Source: Flavobacteriaceae bacterium UBA3591 (GTDB taxonomy: Bacteria; Bacteroidota; Bacteroidia; Flavobacteriales; Flavobacteriaceae). Taken from it: a stretch of 64,000 nt of DNA. The position numbers and the translations under genes were made by a program. Shown here piece by piece: positions 16,546 through 25,976 of the stretch; the first letter of the stretch is position 1; every line of letters starts with the position of its first letter. The stretch spans positions 79,466-143,465 of the forward strand of contig DFMO01000003.1 in NCBI GenBank assembly GCA_002375695.1, in the 5' to 3' direction. Below the pieces are notes generated by a model. It was not told the origin of the DNA, searched no databases, and saw only the letters and a list, made by a program, of their open reading frames with translations.

Positions 16546-17811
16546 ATGCGAAAAATCCTTGTTTTAATTTTTTTCGTGACATTTGTTACCGCTGCACAAA
16601 AACCAGCAATCCAAACTCCCAAAGATTCTATTGCGAGTGTAGAAGACAAAAAAGAACATCCACTTTCATCGGGGTACTTCCCAATAGGTTTTTTTGATAT
16701 AGATTTAAAAACCTTAGTAAAACTCAATAACTACGAAGGATTTCGTTTTGGTATTGGCGGCTTAACAAACGATAAACTTTTTGAAAATTATAAGTTTGGT
16801 GGGTATTTTGCCTATGGCTTAAAAGACCGCGCTTCAAAATACAGTCTTGGGGCTAGCGCTAGAATTAACAAAGAAAAAAAAACTTGGATAAGCGCATTTT
16901 ATGCAGATGATATAAAAGAAATAGGTACGTTCGATTATCTTACCGATGCACGTGTTTATTCAATCTTTGAACCGCGATTAGTAAATATTACTCAGTTTTA
17001 TAAATACCGAAAATGGTACGCCAACATTGCAGGTGAATTTTCTCCAAAACTACTGGGAGAATTTAGGATTGAACACAGTACAATAAATAATATTGAAAAC
17101 TATTACTTTATTCACAAGGGCACCCCGCTTTCTAATTATAAATTAGCCGAAGCCACTGTTTCTGTTAGGATTAGCCCTAAAACAAATTTCTTTACAAACG
17201 AAGATGGTACAAAAGAGTATTTTGACGGATTTCCGAAGATAAGTGCACAAATAACCCAAGGTATTAAAGGTATAGCGCAAAGCGATTTTAACTACACAAA
17301 ATTTGGCCTTAAGCTCGACTATTTTATTAAACGCACCAATTTGTCTTCTACCAACGTACTTTTAGAAGGTTCGCTGGCTTTGGGCGATCTACCGCTCACC
17401 CACTTATTTCATTCGTACCCCAATCAACCTACAAAAGATGAAATTTTACAACGCTTTTCGGTGGCGGGCGTACAGAGTTTTGAAACCATGTATTTTGGCG
17501 AATTTTTTTCAGACAAATTAACCACATTACAAATAAAGCACAGCTTACGCAGGTTTAATTTTGCCGAAAAATGGAAACCCGAATTAGTGCTAATTACACG
17601 CCACGCTTTGGGCAATATGGACCAAACAGAAAATCATTTTGGAATTCCGTTTAACACCCTCGATAACTTGTATAACGAAACCGGCTTCGAAATTAACAAA
17701 ATCCTTTTCGGCTTTGGTTTAAGTGGTGCTTATCGCTACGGCTATTATAACCTGCCAAAATTTTCGGATAATATTTCGTTTAAATTCACTTTTTACCTTC
17801 AAATTCAATAG
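16546..17811 (+). CDS. Outer-membrane beta-barrel protein, DUF5686-like barrel without the N-terminal domain
   Basis: A 421-residue exported protein. The signal peptide is MRKILVLIFFVTFVTAAQ. The body alternates amphipathic strands and ends FKFTFYLQIQ. Segments such as KLNNYEGFRFGIGGLTN and FAYGLKDRASKYSLGA resemble the barrel half of DUF5686 / CarboxypepD-reg-like proteins of Bacteroidetes. Those proteins are usually about twice as long, with an N-terminal carboxypeptidase-regulatory domain that is missing here. The family call is from memory of motif style and only moderately sure. It lies between frr and an RND exporter, probably as a single-gene unit. Confidence 0.65.
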   Translation: MRKILVLIFFVTFVTAAQKPAIQTPKDSIASVEDKKEHPLSSGYFPIGFFDIDLKTLVKLNNYEGFRFGIGGLTNDKLFENYKFGGYFAYGLKDRASKYSLGASARINKEKKTWISAFYADDIKEIGTFDYLTDARVYSIFEPRLVNITQFYKYRKWYANIAGEFSPKLLGEFRIEHSTINNIENYYFIHKGTPLSNYKLAEATVSVRISPKTNFFTNEDGTKEYFDGFPKISAQITQGIKGIAQSDFNYTKFGLKLDYFIKRTNLSSTNVLLEGSLALGDLPLTHLFHSYPNQPTKDEILQRFSVAGVQSFETMYFGEFFSDKLTTLQIKHSLRRFNFAEKWKPELVLITRHALGNMDQTENHFGIPFNTLDNLYNETGFEINKILFGFGLSGAYRYGYYNLPKFSDNISFKFTFYLQIQ

Positions 17812-17901
17812 GGCATCAATCTTACAAAAATTCACTATTTCAATCAGCACTATTTGTTCTTTTTAATTATTCGGTTTTCTAAAAATACACAGCAAAAACA
17901 A

Positions 17902-17930
17902 TTGCTCCTAATAGCAAATACTTACCTTTG
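17902..17930 (+). promoter_or_regulatory. Promoter of the MMPL exporter gene
   Basis: TTG (17902-17904) and TACCTTTG (17923-17930), 18 bases apart, fit the Bacteroidetes promoter pattern. The TTG start codon of the gene lies 22 bases downstream of the box. Confidence 0.6.
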
Positions 17931-17952
17931 TGGAGTTTTTTAAAAAATTGCT

Positions 17953-20346
17953 TTGAACAAACTTTTTAGCATCGGATTTTGGAGTTGGGTAGCTCGTTTT
18001 ATTTTACGAAATCGCACTTGGATTTTAATAGTAATTGCGGCTATTACCGTAATGATGGCCATGCAGTGGAAAAACATGCGCTTTACCTATACCGAAGCCA
18101 ATCTCCTGCCCGATGACCACCCCGTAAATCTTGAATACGACCAGTTTTTAAAACATTTTGGCGAAGAAGGAAATTTAATCGTTATCGGGGTTAAAGACAG
18201 CACAATTTTTACGCCCAAAAAGTTTAAAGCGTGGCACCAACTTTCTGAAAACCTTGAAAAATTTGACGAAGTAGAATTTACCCTTTCCGTAGGAAATCTT
18301 CAAAAACTTGAAAAGAAAAAAGACACCACAGGTTTTACATTAGTACCCTTTATAAAGGATTCAATATACACAACTAAAAACCTTGCAAACTACAAAGACG
18401 AGCTTTTTAATAGACTTCCTTTTTACAACGGACTAATTTACAGTCCAAACAAACAGAGCATTCGATCGGCTATTTATTTAAAAAAAGACATCATAAATAC
18501 GCCTGCGCGTAAAGATTTTGTAATTAATGACTTAGTTCCGTTAATTGATAAATTTGAGCAAGAAACTGGCGTTACCGTGCACACCTCGGGTATGCCTTAT
18601 ATTCGCACGCTTAACTCGCAGAATATTATAGACGAAATAGGATTATTTCTGGGTGCTGCTTTACTTGTAACTTCGCTTATATTTTTCTTCTTTTTCCGTT
18701 CGTGGCGCGCCACTTTTATTTCAATGTTTACGGTAATTATTGGGGTAATGTGGTCTTTCGGGATTTTAGGTTTGCTTCAGTATGAAATTACGGTACTTAC
18801 GGCATTAATTCCGCCTTTAATAATCGTTATTGGAATTCCGAACTGTATATTTCTTATTAATAAATATCAGCACGAAATTAAGCTACACGGCAATCAAGCT
18901 AAGTCGTTACAACGTGTTATTACCAAAGTAGGGAATGCAACCCTAATGACCAACCTTACTACAGCATCTGGATTTGCTACCTTTATCTTGGTAAAGAGTG
19001 AATTGTTAAGTGAATTTGGTATTGTAGCTTCAATAAATATCGTTGCTATTTTTCTGCTCAGTTTGCTAATTATACCCATTGTATACAGCTATATGGCGGT
19101 ACCAAAATACAAGCATTTAAAACACTTAAATAAAACGTGGATAAATGGCTTTGTAAACTGGATTGAGCGTATGGTAAAAGAACACCGTATTGCCATATAC
19201 ATTACAACCGTACTACTTCTTTGTACTAGCATTATTGGTATTTATACCATTAAAATTTCGGGCAGTCTTATTGAAGACATGCCTAAAAACACTGCTTTTT
19301 TTAAAGATATTCGCTTTTTTGAAAAAGAGTACGAAGGTATTATGCCATTAGAAATAATGGTGGATACTAAAAAGAAAAAAGGTGTTATGAGCCTTGCTAC
19401 ATTAAAGCGAATAGACCGGTTACAAGACCACATAAAAGAAATTCCAGAGTTTGCCAATCCCCTTTCGGCTGTAGAGTTGGTTAAATATTCAAAACAAGCT
19501 TATTATAACGGTAACCCAGAGTATTACCAACTACCTAATGCCCAAGAGCGCAGCTTTATTCTTAGCCACGCAAAAAGCAGTAATACCAATACAAATATGC
19601 TTTCCAGTTACGTAGATAGCACGGGGCAATTTGCGCGTATTACAACTTTTATGAAAGATACCGAGCCAGACAGGTTTGAACGTATTGAAGAAGATTTAAA
19701 TGCCGAAATTGCCAAAATATTCCCAGAAGAACGCTATAACGTTTCGGTAACGGGGAAAGCTTTGGTTTTTCAAAAAGGAACACATTATTTGGTAAATAAC
19801 TTAATTTTGTCCTTATCGCTCGCCATTTTCCTTATTGCACTTTTTATGGCGTGGATGTTCCGAAGTTTTAAAATGATTTTAATTTCGCTTGTGCCCAACT
19901 TGCTTCCGCTAATTATAACGGCGGGCGTAATGGGCTTTTTAGGTGTACCTATTAAACCTTCAACAATACTGGTTTTTAGTATTGCATTTGGAATATCTGT
20001 TGATGATACAATTCACTTTCTTGCAAAATATAGACAAGAATTAATAGCTAATAATTGGAAGATTAAAAAATCGGTTTACGCTGCATTGCGCGAAACGGCT
20101 GTAAGTATGTTTTATACTTCCATTGTTCTCTTCTTTGGCTTTTCGGTATTTACTATTTCTAGCTTTGGCGGTACGGTAGCCTTAGGTGCATTGGTGTCAA
20201 TGACGCTTCTTTTTGCTATGCTTTCAAACCTATTGTTGCTACCAACGCTTTTACTCTCGTTGGAAAGAAGCATTGCCAATAAGCAAACTATGAAAAAGCC
20301 AGCTATTGAAATTTTAAGCAATGAAGAAGAAACCGAAAAATTATAA
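17953..20346 (+). CDS. RND superfamily (MMPL/SSD-type) transporter
   Basis: A 797-residue inner-membrane protein with two repeats, each with one membrane helix, a large periplasmic loop and five more helices, about 12 in all. The first helix is near residues 23-42. Two symmetric regions are IVIGIPNCIFLINKYQHE and FGISVDDTIHFLAKYR, the latter with the acidic TM4-type residues typical of MMPL and hopanoid or sterol-sensing-like RND exporters. No membrane-fusion or TolC partner is adjacent, so the substrate is likely a lipid or other hydrophobic molecule. The start must be the TTG at 17953: the frame is closed by TAA at 17941 and no ATG lies before the first helix. Confidence 0.85.
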   Translation: MNKLFSIGFWSWVARFILRNRTWILIVIAAITVMMAMQWKNMRFTYTEANLLPDDHPVNLEYDQFLKHFGEEGNLIVIGVKDSTIFTPKKFKAWHQLSENLEKFDEVEFTLSVGNLQKLEKKKDTTGFTLVPFIKDSIYTTKNLANYKDELFNRLPFYNGLIYSPNKQSIRSAIYLKKDIINTPARKDFVINDLVPLIDKFEQETGVTVHTSGMPYIRTLNSQNIIDEIGLFLGAALLVTSLIFFFFFRSWRATFISMFTVIIGVMWSFGILGLLQYEITVLTALIPPLIIVIGIPNCIFLINKYQHEIKLHGNQAKSLQRVITKVGNATLMTNLTTASGFATFILVKSELLSEFGIVASINIVAIFLLSLLIIPIVYSYMAVPKYKHLKHLNKTWINGFVNWIERMVKEHRIAIYITTVLLLCTSIIGIYTIKISGSLIEDMPKNTAFFKDIRFFEKEYEGIMPLEIMVDTKKKKGVMSLATLKRIDRLQDHIKEIPEFANPLSAVELVKYSKQAYYNGNPEYYQLPNAQERSFILSHAKSSNTNTNMLSSYVDSTGQFARITTFMKDTEPDRFERIEEDLNAEIAKIFPEERYNVSVTGKALVFQKGTHYLVNNLILSLSLAIFLIALFMAWMFRSFKMILISLVPNLLPLIITAGVMGFLGVPIKPSTILVFSIAFGISVDDTIHFLAKYRQELIANNWKIKKSVYAALRETAVSMFYTSIVLFFGFSVFTISSFGGTVALGALVSMTLLFAMLSNLLLLPTLLLSLERSIANKQTMKKPAIEILSNEEETEKL

Positions 20347-20372
20347 ATAGCAGGTAAAATCTAACCCTAAAG

Positions 20373-20413
20373 CAAATACATCTTGCCCTTAAATTTAAGG
20401 TATTTGTTTTTTT
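20373..20413 (+). terminator. Intrinsic terminator after the MMPL gene
   Basis: CAAATAC (20373-20379) pairs with GTATTTG (20400-20406). CCTTAAATTTAAGG is a second palindrome inside, and a run of seven T follows. It ends the exporter transcript just before the asnS promoter box. Confidence 0.7.
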
Positions 20414-20430
20414 GAAATTTTATTAAAAGG

Positions 20431-20438
20431 TATATTTG
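20431..20438 (+). promoter_or_regulatory. Promoter -7 box TATATTTG for asnS
   Basis: Exact TAnnTTTG match, 19 bases before the asnS ATG. The -33 region is T-rich without a well-spaced TTG. Confidence 0.5.
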
Positions 20439-20457
20439 TCTCCCTTAAATTAATACT

Positions 20458-21900
20458 ATGCAGTACAAGACTATAGTTGAATTATTAAAAAGTGAACCAG
20501 CCCATCACGAGGTTATGGTACGCGGGTGGGTACGTTCTTTTAGAAGCAATCGATTTATTTCTTTAAGCGATGGCTCTACCATTAACACACTGCAATGTGT
20601 AGTGGATTTTGAAAATTTTGACGATTCGGTTTTAAAACAAGTAACCGTTGGTGCCGCAATTGAAGTAAAAGGCGCACTAGTTGAAAGCCAAGGCCAAGGG
20701 CAAAATGTAGAAATTCAAGTTTCTAAGCTTACCGTTTTAGGCGAAGCGAAGCCCGAAGATGTAAAACTTACAATACTTTCACCTAAGCGTCATTCACTCG
20801 AAACATTGCGCGAGCAAGCACATTTACGCGTGCGCACCAACACCTTTGGCGCTGTAATGCGTACCCGTTCAAAACTGGCATTTGCCGTACACGAATATTT
20901 CCAAAAAAATGGTTTTAACTATATGCATTCACCTATAATTACAGGTAGTGATGCCGAAGGTGCTGGCGAAATGTTTCGTGTTTCTGCCTTAGACCCCAAA
21001 AATCCGCCGCTGGATGAAAATGGCAATGTAGATTTTAAAGAAGATTTCTTCGAAAAAGAAACCAATCTTACGGTAAGTGGCCAATTAGAAGCCGAAACCT
21101 ATGCCATGGCGTTAGGGAAAGTATATACATTTGGACCAACATTTAGAGCCGAAAATTCTAACACCAGTAGGCATTTAGCCGAATTTTGGATGATTGAACC
21201 CGAAGTTGCTTTTAACGATCTAGATGCCAATATGGATTTGGCCGAGGATTTTATAAAATACGTTGTAAAGTACGCCTTAGACAACTGTGCCGAAGATTTA
21301 GAATTTCTTGAAAACAGACTGCTCGAAGAAGAAAAATCAAAACCACAAGCAGAACGTAGCGAAATGAAGCTTCGCGAAAAGCTTAATTTTATTTTAGAAA
21401 ACAACTTTAAGCGCGTTAGCTATACCGAAGCTATTGAAATTTTAATGCGCTCTAAGCCTAATAGAAAGAAAAAGTTTAAATATATAATTGAAGAATGGGG
21501 CGCCGATTTACAAAGTGAACACGAACGATTTTTGGTTGAAAAACACTTCAAATCGCCCGTAATTCTATTTGATTATCCTGCAAAAATTAAAGCGTTTTAT
21601 ATGCGCCTAAACGACGACGGTAAAACCGTGCGCGCTATGGATGTTCTTTTCCCAGGAATAGGCGAAATTGTTGGAGGTTCGCAACGTGAAGAGCGCTACG
21701 ATGTACTAAAACAAAAAATGGACGATATGGAAATAAGTACCGAAGAGCTTTATTGGTATTTAGACCTTCGTAAATTTGGTACAGCGGTACACAGTGGTTT
21801 CGGACTTGGTTTTGAACGTTTAGTTCAATTTACAACTGGCATGAGCAATATTCGCGATGTAATTCCTTATCCGCGTACACCTGGCAACGCCGAATTTTAA
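20458..21900 (+). CDS. asnS: Asparaginyl-tRNA synthetase
   Basis: A 480-residue class IIb aminoacyl-tRNA synthetase. The N-terminal OB-fold anticodon-binding domain includes VRGWVRSFRSNRF. The catalytic domain has class II motif 2-like FRAENSNTSRHLAEFWM and motif 3 GFGLGFERLVQ. The sequence MIEPEVAF and the spacing identify AsnRS rather than AspRS, which is separately encoded at 45231. A terminator follows. Confidence 0.96.
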   Translation: MQYKTIVELLKSEPAHHEVMVRGWVRSFRSNRFISLSDGSTINTLQCVVDFENFDDSVLKQVTVGAAIEVKGALVESQGQGQNVEIQVSKLTVLGEAKPEDVKLTILSPKRHSLETLREQAHLRVRTNTFGAVMRTRSKLAFAVHEYFQKNGFNYMHSPIITGSDAEGAGEMFRVSALDPKNPPLDENGNVDFKEDFFEKETNLTVSGQLEAETYAMALGKVYTFGPTFRAENSNTSRHLAEFWMIEPEVAFNDLDANMDLAEDFIKYVVKYALDNCAEDLEFLENRLLEEEKSKPQAERSEMKLREKLNFILENNFKRVSYTEAIEILMRSKPNRKKKFKYIIEEWGADLQSEHERFLVEKHFKSPVILFDYPAKIKAFYMRLNDDGKTVRAMDVLFPGIGEIVGGSQREERYDVLKQKMDDMEISTEELYWYLDLRKFGTAVHSGFGLGFERLVQFTTGMSNIRDVIPYPRTPGNAEF

Positions 21901-21927
21901 AGTAAAAAAAGCATAAGATTGTATTAA

Positions 21928-21965
21928 AACTGGCTACTTAATTATAATAGTAGCTGGTTTTTTTT
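21928..21965 (+). terminator. Intrinsic terminator after asnS
   Basis: AACTGGCTACT (21928-21938) pairs with AGTAGCTGGTT (21949-21959), including two G-T pairs. It is followed by a T run. Confidence 0.8.
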
Positions 21966-21991
21966 AACTTTATAATGTAGTATTTATTCTT

Positions 21992-23455
21992 ATGTTAAAG
22001 CAACAATTAAATTTTAAATTATCTCAAAAATTATCGCCTCAACAAATACAGTTGATGAAGATGATTCAATTGCCTACGCAAGCATTTGAGCAGCGTATTT
22101 CGCAAGAATTGGAAGAAAATCCAGCCTTGGAAGGAGGAAAAGATGAGCGAGATGAATTTGACGATGATTTTAGCAACGACGAATTTGACGATAACTACGA
22201 CGAAGGCAATGAAATAATTGAAACTGAAATAAACGTAGACGATTATTTAAGCGATGATGAAGTACCCAGTTATAAGCTCGCAGCAAATAACTACAGTGCC
22301 GATGATGACGAGCGACAAACACCTTATGCTGCTGGCACATCGTTTAATCAATACCTATTAACACAATTAAGCACGTACCGCCTTAACGAAGAAGAAAAAG
22401 AAATTGCAGAATTTTTGGTTGGCAGTGTAGATGAAAGCGGCTATATACGGCGCGATATGCAAGATATTGTAGACGATTTAGCATTTACGCAAAATGTGTA
22501 CACTACTGTAGAAAAGGTTGAAAAAGTACTTAAAACGGTTCAAGAATTAGATCCGGCAGGAGTAGCTGCTCGCAATTTACAAGAGTGTTTGTTAATTCAA
22601 TTAGAGCGTAAAGAACCTACGCCAGCGGTAGTTTTAGCAACCGATATTATTGACGAATCTTTCGATCAATTTAGCAAAAAGCACTATAAAAAATTAATTC
22701 AAAAATTTGAAATTACCGAAGATCAACTTCGGGAAGCAATTCACGAAATTGAAGGCCTAAACCCAAAACCAGGCGGCACATATTCTGGAAATAATAGAAT
22801 TATTGAACACGTAGTACCCGACTTTGCTATTAAAATAGTTGACGGCGAGTTAGATTTAACTTTAAACGGTCGCAATGCACCCGAACTTCACGTAAGTCAC
22901 GATTACAAAAACATGCTTAAGGGCTATAAAGAAACTAAAGATAAGTCTAAAGCACAAAAAGATGCCGTCATGTTTATTAAGCAGAAACTCGATGCCGCAA
23001 AATGGTTTATCGATGCTATTAAACAACGGCAACAAACCTTATTTGTTACCATGAATGCAATTATGCATCATCAAAAAGAATACTTTTTAACTGGCGATGA
23101 ACGCAAGTTAAAACCAATGATTTTAAAAGATATTGCAGATAAAATAGGCATGGATGTTTCTACTGTTTCGCGTGTGGCGAATAGCAAATACGTAGATACC
23201 CCTTATGGCACTAAATTAATTAAAGAATTTTTTAGTGAATCCATGAAAAATGATCAAGGTGAAGATGTTTCAACGAGAGAAATTAAAAAGATTTTAGAAA
23301 TAACTATTGCCGAAGAGGACAAAAGAAAACCTTTAACAGACGATAAATTGGCCAAAATTTTATTGGAAAAAGGCTATCCTATTGCCCGCCGAACCATTGC
23401 AAAATATCGCGAACAATTAGATTTACCTGTGGCGCGCTTACGAAAAGAAATTTAA
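21992..23455 (+). CDS. rpoN: RNA polymerase sigma-54 factor
   Basis: A 487-residue RpoN. The N-terminal activator-interacting region has LKQQLNFKLSQKLSPQQIQL and QELEENPALE. An acidic linker follows (DEFDDDFSNDEFDDNYDEG, about 50-75). The core-binding domain has LDPAGVAARNLQECL. The DNA-binding part has MDVSTVSRVANSKYVDTPYG and ends with the RpoN box ARRTIAKYREQL. Sigma-54 needs an AAA+ enhancer-binding protein, and none is encoded in this window. The stop overlaps the start of the next gene (TAATGA), so the two are translationally coupled. Confidence 0.96.
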   Translation: MLKQQLNFKLSQKLSPQQIQLMKMIQLPTQAFEQRISQELEENPALEGGKDERDEFDDDFSNDEFDDNYDEGNEIIETEINVDDYLSDDEVPSYKLAANNYSADDDERQTPYAAGTSFNQYLLTQLSTYRLNEEEKEIAEFLVGSVDESGYIRRDMQDIVDDLAFTQNVYTTVEKVEKVLKTVQELDPAGVAARNLQECLLIQLERKEPTPAVVLATDIIDESFDQFSKKHYKKLIQKFEITEDQLREAIHEIEGLNPKPGGTYSGNNRIIEHVVPDFAIKIVDGELDLTLNGRNAPELHVSHDYKNMLKGYKETKDKSKAQKDAVMFIKQKLDAAKWFIDAIKQRQQTLFVTMNAIMHHQKEYFLTGDERKLKPMILKDIADKIGMDVSTVSRVANSKYVDTPYGTKLIKEFFSESMKNDQGEDVSTREIKKILEITIAEEDKRKPLTDDKLAKILLEKGYPIARRTIAKYREQLDLPVARLRKEI

Positions 23456-24060
23456 TGAGACTTTTCCTAACAATTGCTTCGTACATTTTCCATCCATTGT
23501 TGATGCCTTTGCTAGGCACCATTCTTTATTTAATTGTAACTCCGCGTTATTTAGAGCCAGAGTTAATTAAAGCACAGCTACTCGCTGTTTTTATCATTAC
23601 CGTTTGTGTTCCAATTGTAGTTTTTTTTCTACTGAAACGCCTTGGAATAATAAACACATTGCACCTAAAAGATGTAAAGGAGCGTAAATTCCCATTGATG
23701 ATACAGTGTATTCTGTTGCTGCTTATCATTAAAATGGTTTTTAACCCGTATGACGATCCCGAATTATATTACTTTTTTGTTGGAGTGTTATTTTCAACGT
23801 TTAGCGCATTAGTAATGGTGCTATTTGGCTTAAAAATAAGTTTACACCAAATAGGCGTTGCCGGAATTTTACTTTTTGTAGTGGGCTTAAGCGCCCATTT
23901 TAAAATAAATTTACTAGCAACTATTAGTCTATTTCTATTTGTAAATGGATGGGTTGCTTCTTCGCGATTAAATAGTAGTTCCCACACCTACCCCGAGTTG
24001 GCCATAGGTTTCTTTTTGGGTGCTCTTCCGCAGTTAATTTTATTTAATATTTGGCTATAA
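23455..24060 (+). CDS. PAP2-superfamily-like integral membrane protein
   Basis: A 201-residue protein with about five or six membrane helices and no signal peptide. Three short motifs lie in the order and spacing of PAP2 lipid phosphatases, with substitutions: K72-x6-FP (for K-x6-RP), SLH at 129-131 (for PSGH) and SR-x5-H-x3-E at 170-181 (for SR-x5-H-x3-D). The motif match is seen in the sequence. Phosphatase activity is uncertain because the first Arg and the SGH Gly are changed. It overlaps rpoN by one base and converges with the next gene, overlapping its 3' end by 6 bases. Confidence 0.65.
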   Translation: MRLFLTIASYIFHPLLMPLLGTILYLIVTPRYLEPELIKAQLLAVFIITVCVPIVVFFLLKRLGIINTLHLKDVKERKFPLMIQCILLLLIIKMVFNPYDDPELYYFFVGVLFSTFSALVMVLFGLKISLHQIGVAGILLFVVGLSAHFKINLLATISLFLFVNGWVASSRLNSSSHTYPELAIGFFLGALPQLILFNIWL

Positions 24061-24759
24061 TATATAAAACATCAAGCCTACTTTTAACGCCCTAAAATCG
24101 AAATTTTCGCCATTTTCAGTTGTAGCATCGGAAAATAGTGGACTAAGGCTGTAGGATGCAAAAAAGTTAAAAGTATTATATCCTAAACTTAGTGTAGCAG
24201 ATAATCTTAAGGGATTAAATTCTGGAATATCAGATTGGGAAACATTATTTGAAGGCTGTTTAAAGGTTGCTTTATACCAATAGGTGTAACCAACTCTAAA
24301 ACCTGTATAAATACGCCAAAACTTATAACTTGAAGCGGTAGAGGTTCTCCATCTAAATTCAATTGGCGCTTCAACAACAGCCATTGTAAAGCGATTTCGG
24401 CTATAATTAACATCGCTATCTAAAATTCTAAAAATTGTAGTTTCATCGTTGTTTTCACCAATAAAAAGATTTTGACCAAATTGATCAATTGACAGCCCAC
24501 CGCCAATGGCGATGGCAATATTTCGTCGTTGATTAATAGGCATATCTCTTAAAAAGCCAAATTGAAATCCGCCCGATAAGCCTCGAACTTCACCTCCTTC
24601 TGGTAGCCCAAGAGGTAAATTATAGGTAACTCCCACATAAAATTGATCTTCTCTATAAGTGTTGTCATAATCAACCGGACTTATAGTATCCTGTGCGATC
24701 ATTTGGGCAGAAAGCAAGAGAAAACTGCAAGTAAGAAATAAGTTTTTAAAAATAGTCAT
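24055..24759 (-). CDS. Outer-membrane beta-barrel protein (PorT/OmpA-barrel type)
   Basis: A 234-residue exported barrel. The ATG at 24759 gives the signal peptide MTIFKNLFLTCSFLLLSAQ; the longer reading to 24801 has no fitting N-terminus. The body shows alternating strands (FYVGVTYNLPLGL, GGFQFGFLRDM, IYTGFRVGYTYWYK, LSATLSLGYNTFNFFASYSL) and ends in RALKVGLMFYIL. It resembles the PorT-like porin family of Bacteroidetes, whose best-known member belongs to the type IX system. Orthology to PorT cannot be decided by eye. It lies downstream of exbB-exbD-exbD on the same strand, but a terminator intervenes. Confidence 0.7.
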   Translation of the reverse strand: MTIFKNLFLTCSFLLLSAQMIAQDTISPVDYDNTYREDQFYVGVTYNLPLGLPEGGEVRGLSGGFQFGFLRDMPINQRRNIAIAIGGGLSIDQFGQNLFIGENNDETTIFRILDSDVNYSRNRFTMAVVEAPIEFRWRTSTASSYKFWRIYTGFRVGYTYWYKATFKQPSNNVSQSDIPEFNPLRLSATLSLGYNTFNFFASYSLSPLFSDATTENGENFDFRALKVGLMFYIL

Positions 24760-24800
24760 ACCCTTCAAAGATAAGCGTATTTTCAGGAAAATTAATAACA

Positions 24801-24843
24801 AAAAAAAAACGTCTTAATTCGAAATGTTCGAATCAAGACGTTT
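24801..24843 (-). terminator. Intrinsic terminator of the exbB operon (minus strand)
   Basis: On the minus strand, AAACGTCTT pairs with AAGACGTTT, extended by an imperfect TTCGAA region, and is followed by a run of nine T. It lies just past the second exbD gene. Confidence 0.85.
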
Positions 24844-24864
24844 CAATATTACTTAGTGAATTAT

Positions 24865-25338
24865 TTATTGATTTAATTCATTACCTGGTGTAGTAATGTA
24901 AATAATTTTAAGCATATTTAATTCACGTAATTCCTGTTTAATATCTGTTACCTTACCAGTGTTGGTCTCTTCATCTACCTTTAGGGCAACCATAACTTTA
25001 TCCTGAAGTTCGGGACGTAGTTTTTGGCGCAATTCGGTTAATGCGAATTTAATACTGGTTATATCGGTATACTTATCGCCAATTTGAATTTTAGCTTCGG
25101 TACCAAATTTATCTTGGTATCTAGCACTAGGTTTTCCGGCGTAAATATAAACCGAGCGGTCTTTTTTCAGTTTTTCAACCTGATCTGCTTTTGGCAGTTT
25201 ATTCTGAACAAGCAGGTTATCGTCTCTAAGTACTGTTACTACCATAAAAAAGAATAATAACATAAAGACAATATCTGGTAGAGAAGCTGTACTTACCGGC
25301 GGTAACTCGTTACTTTTTTTCTTTCTAAACTTTGACAT
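24865..25338 (-). CDS. exbD: ExbD/TolR family protein, second copy
   Basis: A 157-residue protein with one N-terminal membrane helix (SLPDIVFMLLFFFMVVTVL) that carries the Asp conserved in proton-driven ExbD/TolR proteins, then a periplasmic domain ending in MLKIIYITTP. It works with ExbB to couple the proton gradient to TonB at the outer membrane. It follows the first exbD after 10 bases in the order exbB - 4TM - exbD - exbD. Confidence 0.92.
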   Translation of the reverse strand: MSKFRKKKSNELPPVSTASLPDIVFMLLFFFMVVTVLRDDNLLVQNKLPKADQVEKLKKDRSVYIYAGKPSARYQDKFGTEAKIQIGDKYTDITSIKFALTELRQKLRPELQDKVMVALKVDEETNTGKVTDIKQELRELNMLKIIYITTPGNELNQ

Positions 25339-25348
25339 AGTTATTTTA

Positions 25349-25975
25349 TTATTGTCCAGATTTTTTTGGTTCGGCTTCAGATAACTTCATTGGAAATAAT
25401 TTTTGAATAGTCTCCAATTTTTCCTTTAAAGCATCTTGTGCAGCCTCGCCTTTTATCTTCCCTTCATCTAGATCTTTAGACATTTCGGTAAATTTCCAAC
25501 CGTATAGTCTTTGTGATTCTCTATCTCTTAAAAAGTTATATGCCGCAACCAATTCATTTTGAACAGCGATATACATTTTATAAGAAGTAAGTCTGTCATT
25601 TTGAACAGATATTACCGCTTTTTCGGGATTATCTGAAGACTCAGGGCTTCTTGGTCCTTTGCAATAGTTGCAATATTCTGGGCTACCAGAAGGGGCTCCT
25701 CCATTATCGAGAAAAGTAATTGCTGCTTGGCGTAAATCTTTTAACTCCATTAGTTTTTCTTCAACTAACAGTTGGTCGTTACGGTTTACGTTAACAATAA
25801 ATAAGTTTTTCTCTTTAATTTTAGGCGGGTCAACAATTTCTTCAATGGGAGGCAACTGTCTCGCAATACCGCTGTCTTTTTCAATAGTAGTAGTTACTAG
25901 AAAAAAGATTAGCAGTAGGAAAGCGATGTCTGCCATCGATCCTGCATTTACTTCAGGTGTTGCTCTTCTTGCCAT
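25349..25975 (-). CDS. exbD: ExbD/TolR family protein, first copy
   Basis: A 208-residue ExbD, longer than the second copy. It starts ARRATPEVNAGSMADIAFL, with the functional Asp in the membrane helix. The periplasmic part contains a small Cys-containing insertion (EYCNYCKGPRSP, about 99-110) that ordinary ExbD proteins lack, and a charged C-terminal tail. It begins one base after the stop of the preceding 4TM gene, implying tight co-expression. Confidence 0.92.
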   Translation of the reverse strand: MARRATPEVNAGSMADIAFLLLIFFLVTTTIEKDSGIARQLPPIEEIVDPPKIKEKNLFIVNVNRNDQLLVEEKLMELKDLRQAAITFLDNGGAPSGSPEYCNYCKGPRSPESSDNPEKAVISVQNDRLTSYKMYIAVQNELVAAYNFLRDRESQRLYGWKFTEMSKDLDEGKIKGEAAQDALKEKLETIQKLFPMKLSEAEPKKSGQ

Positions 25976-25976
25976 A

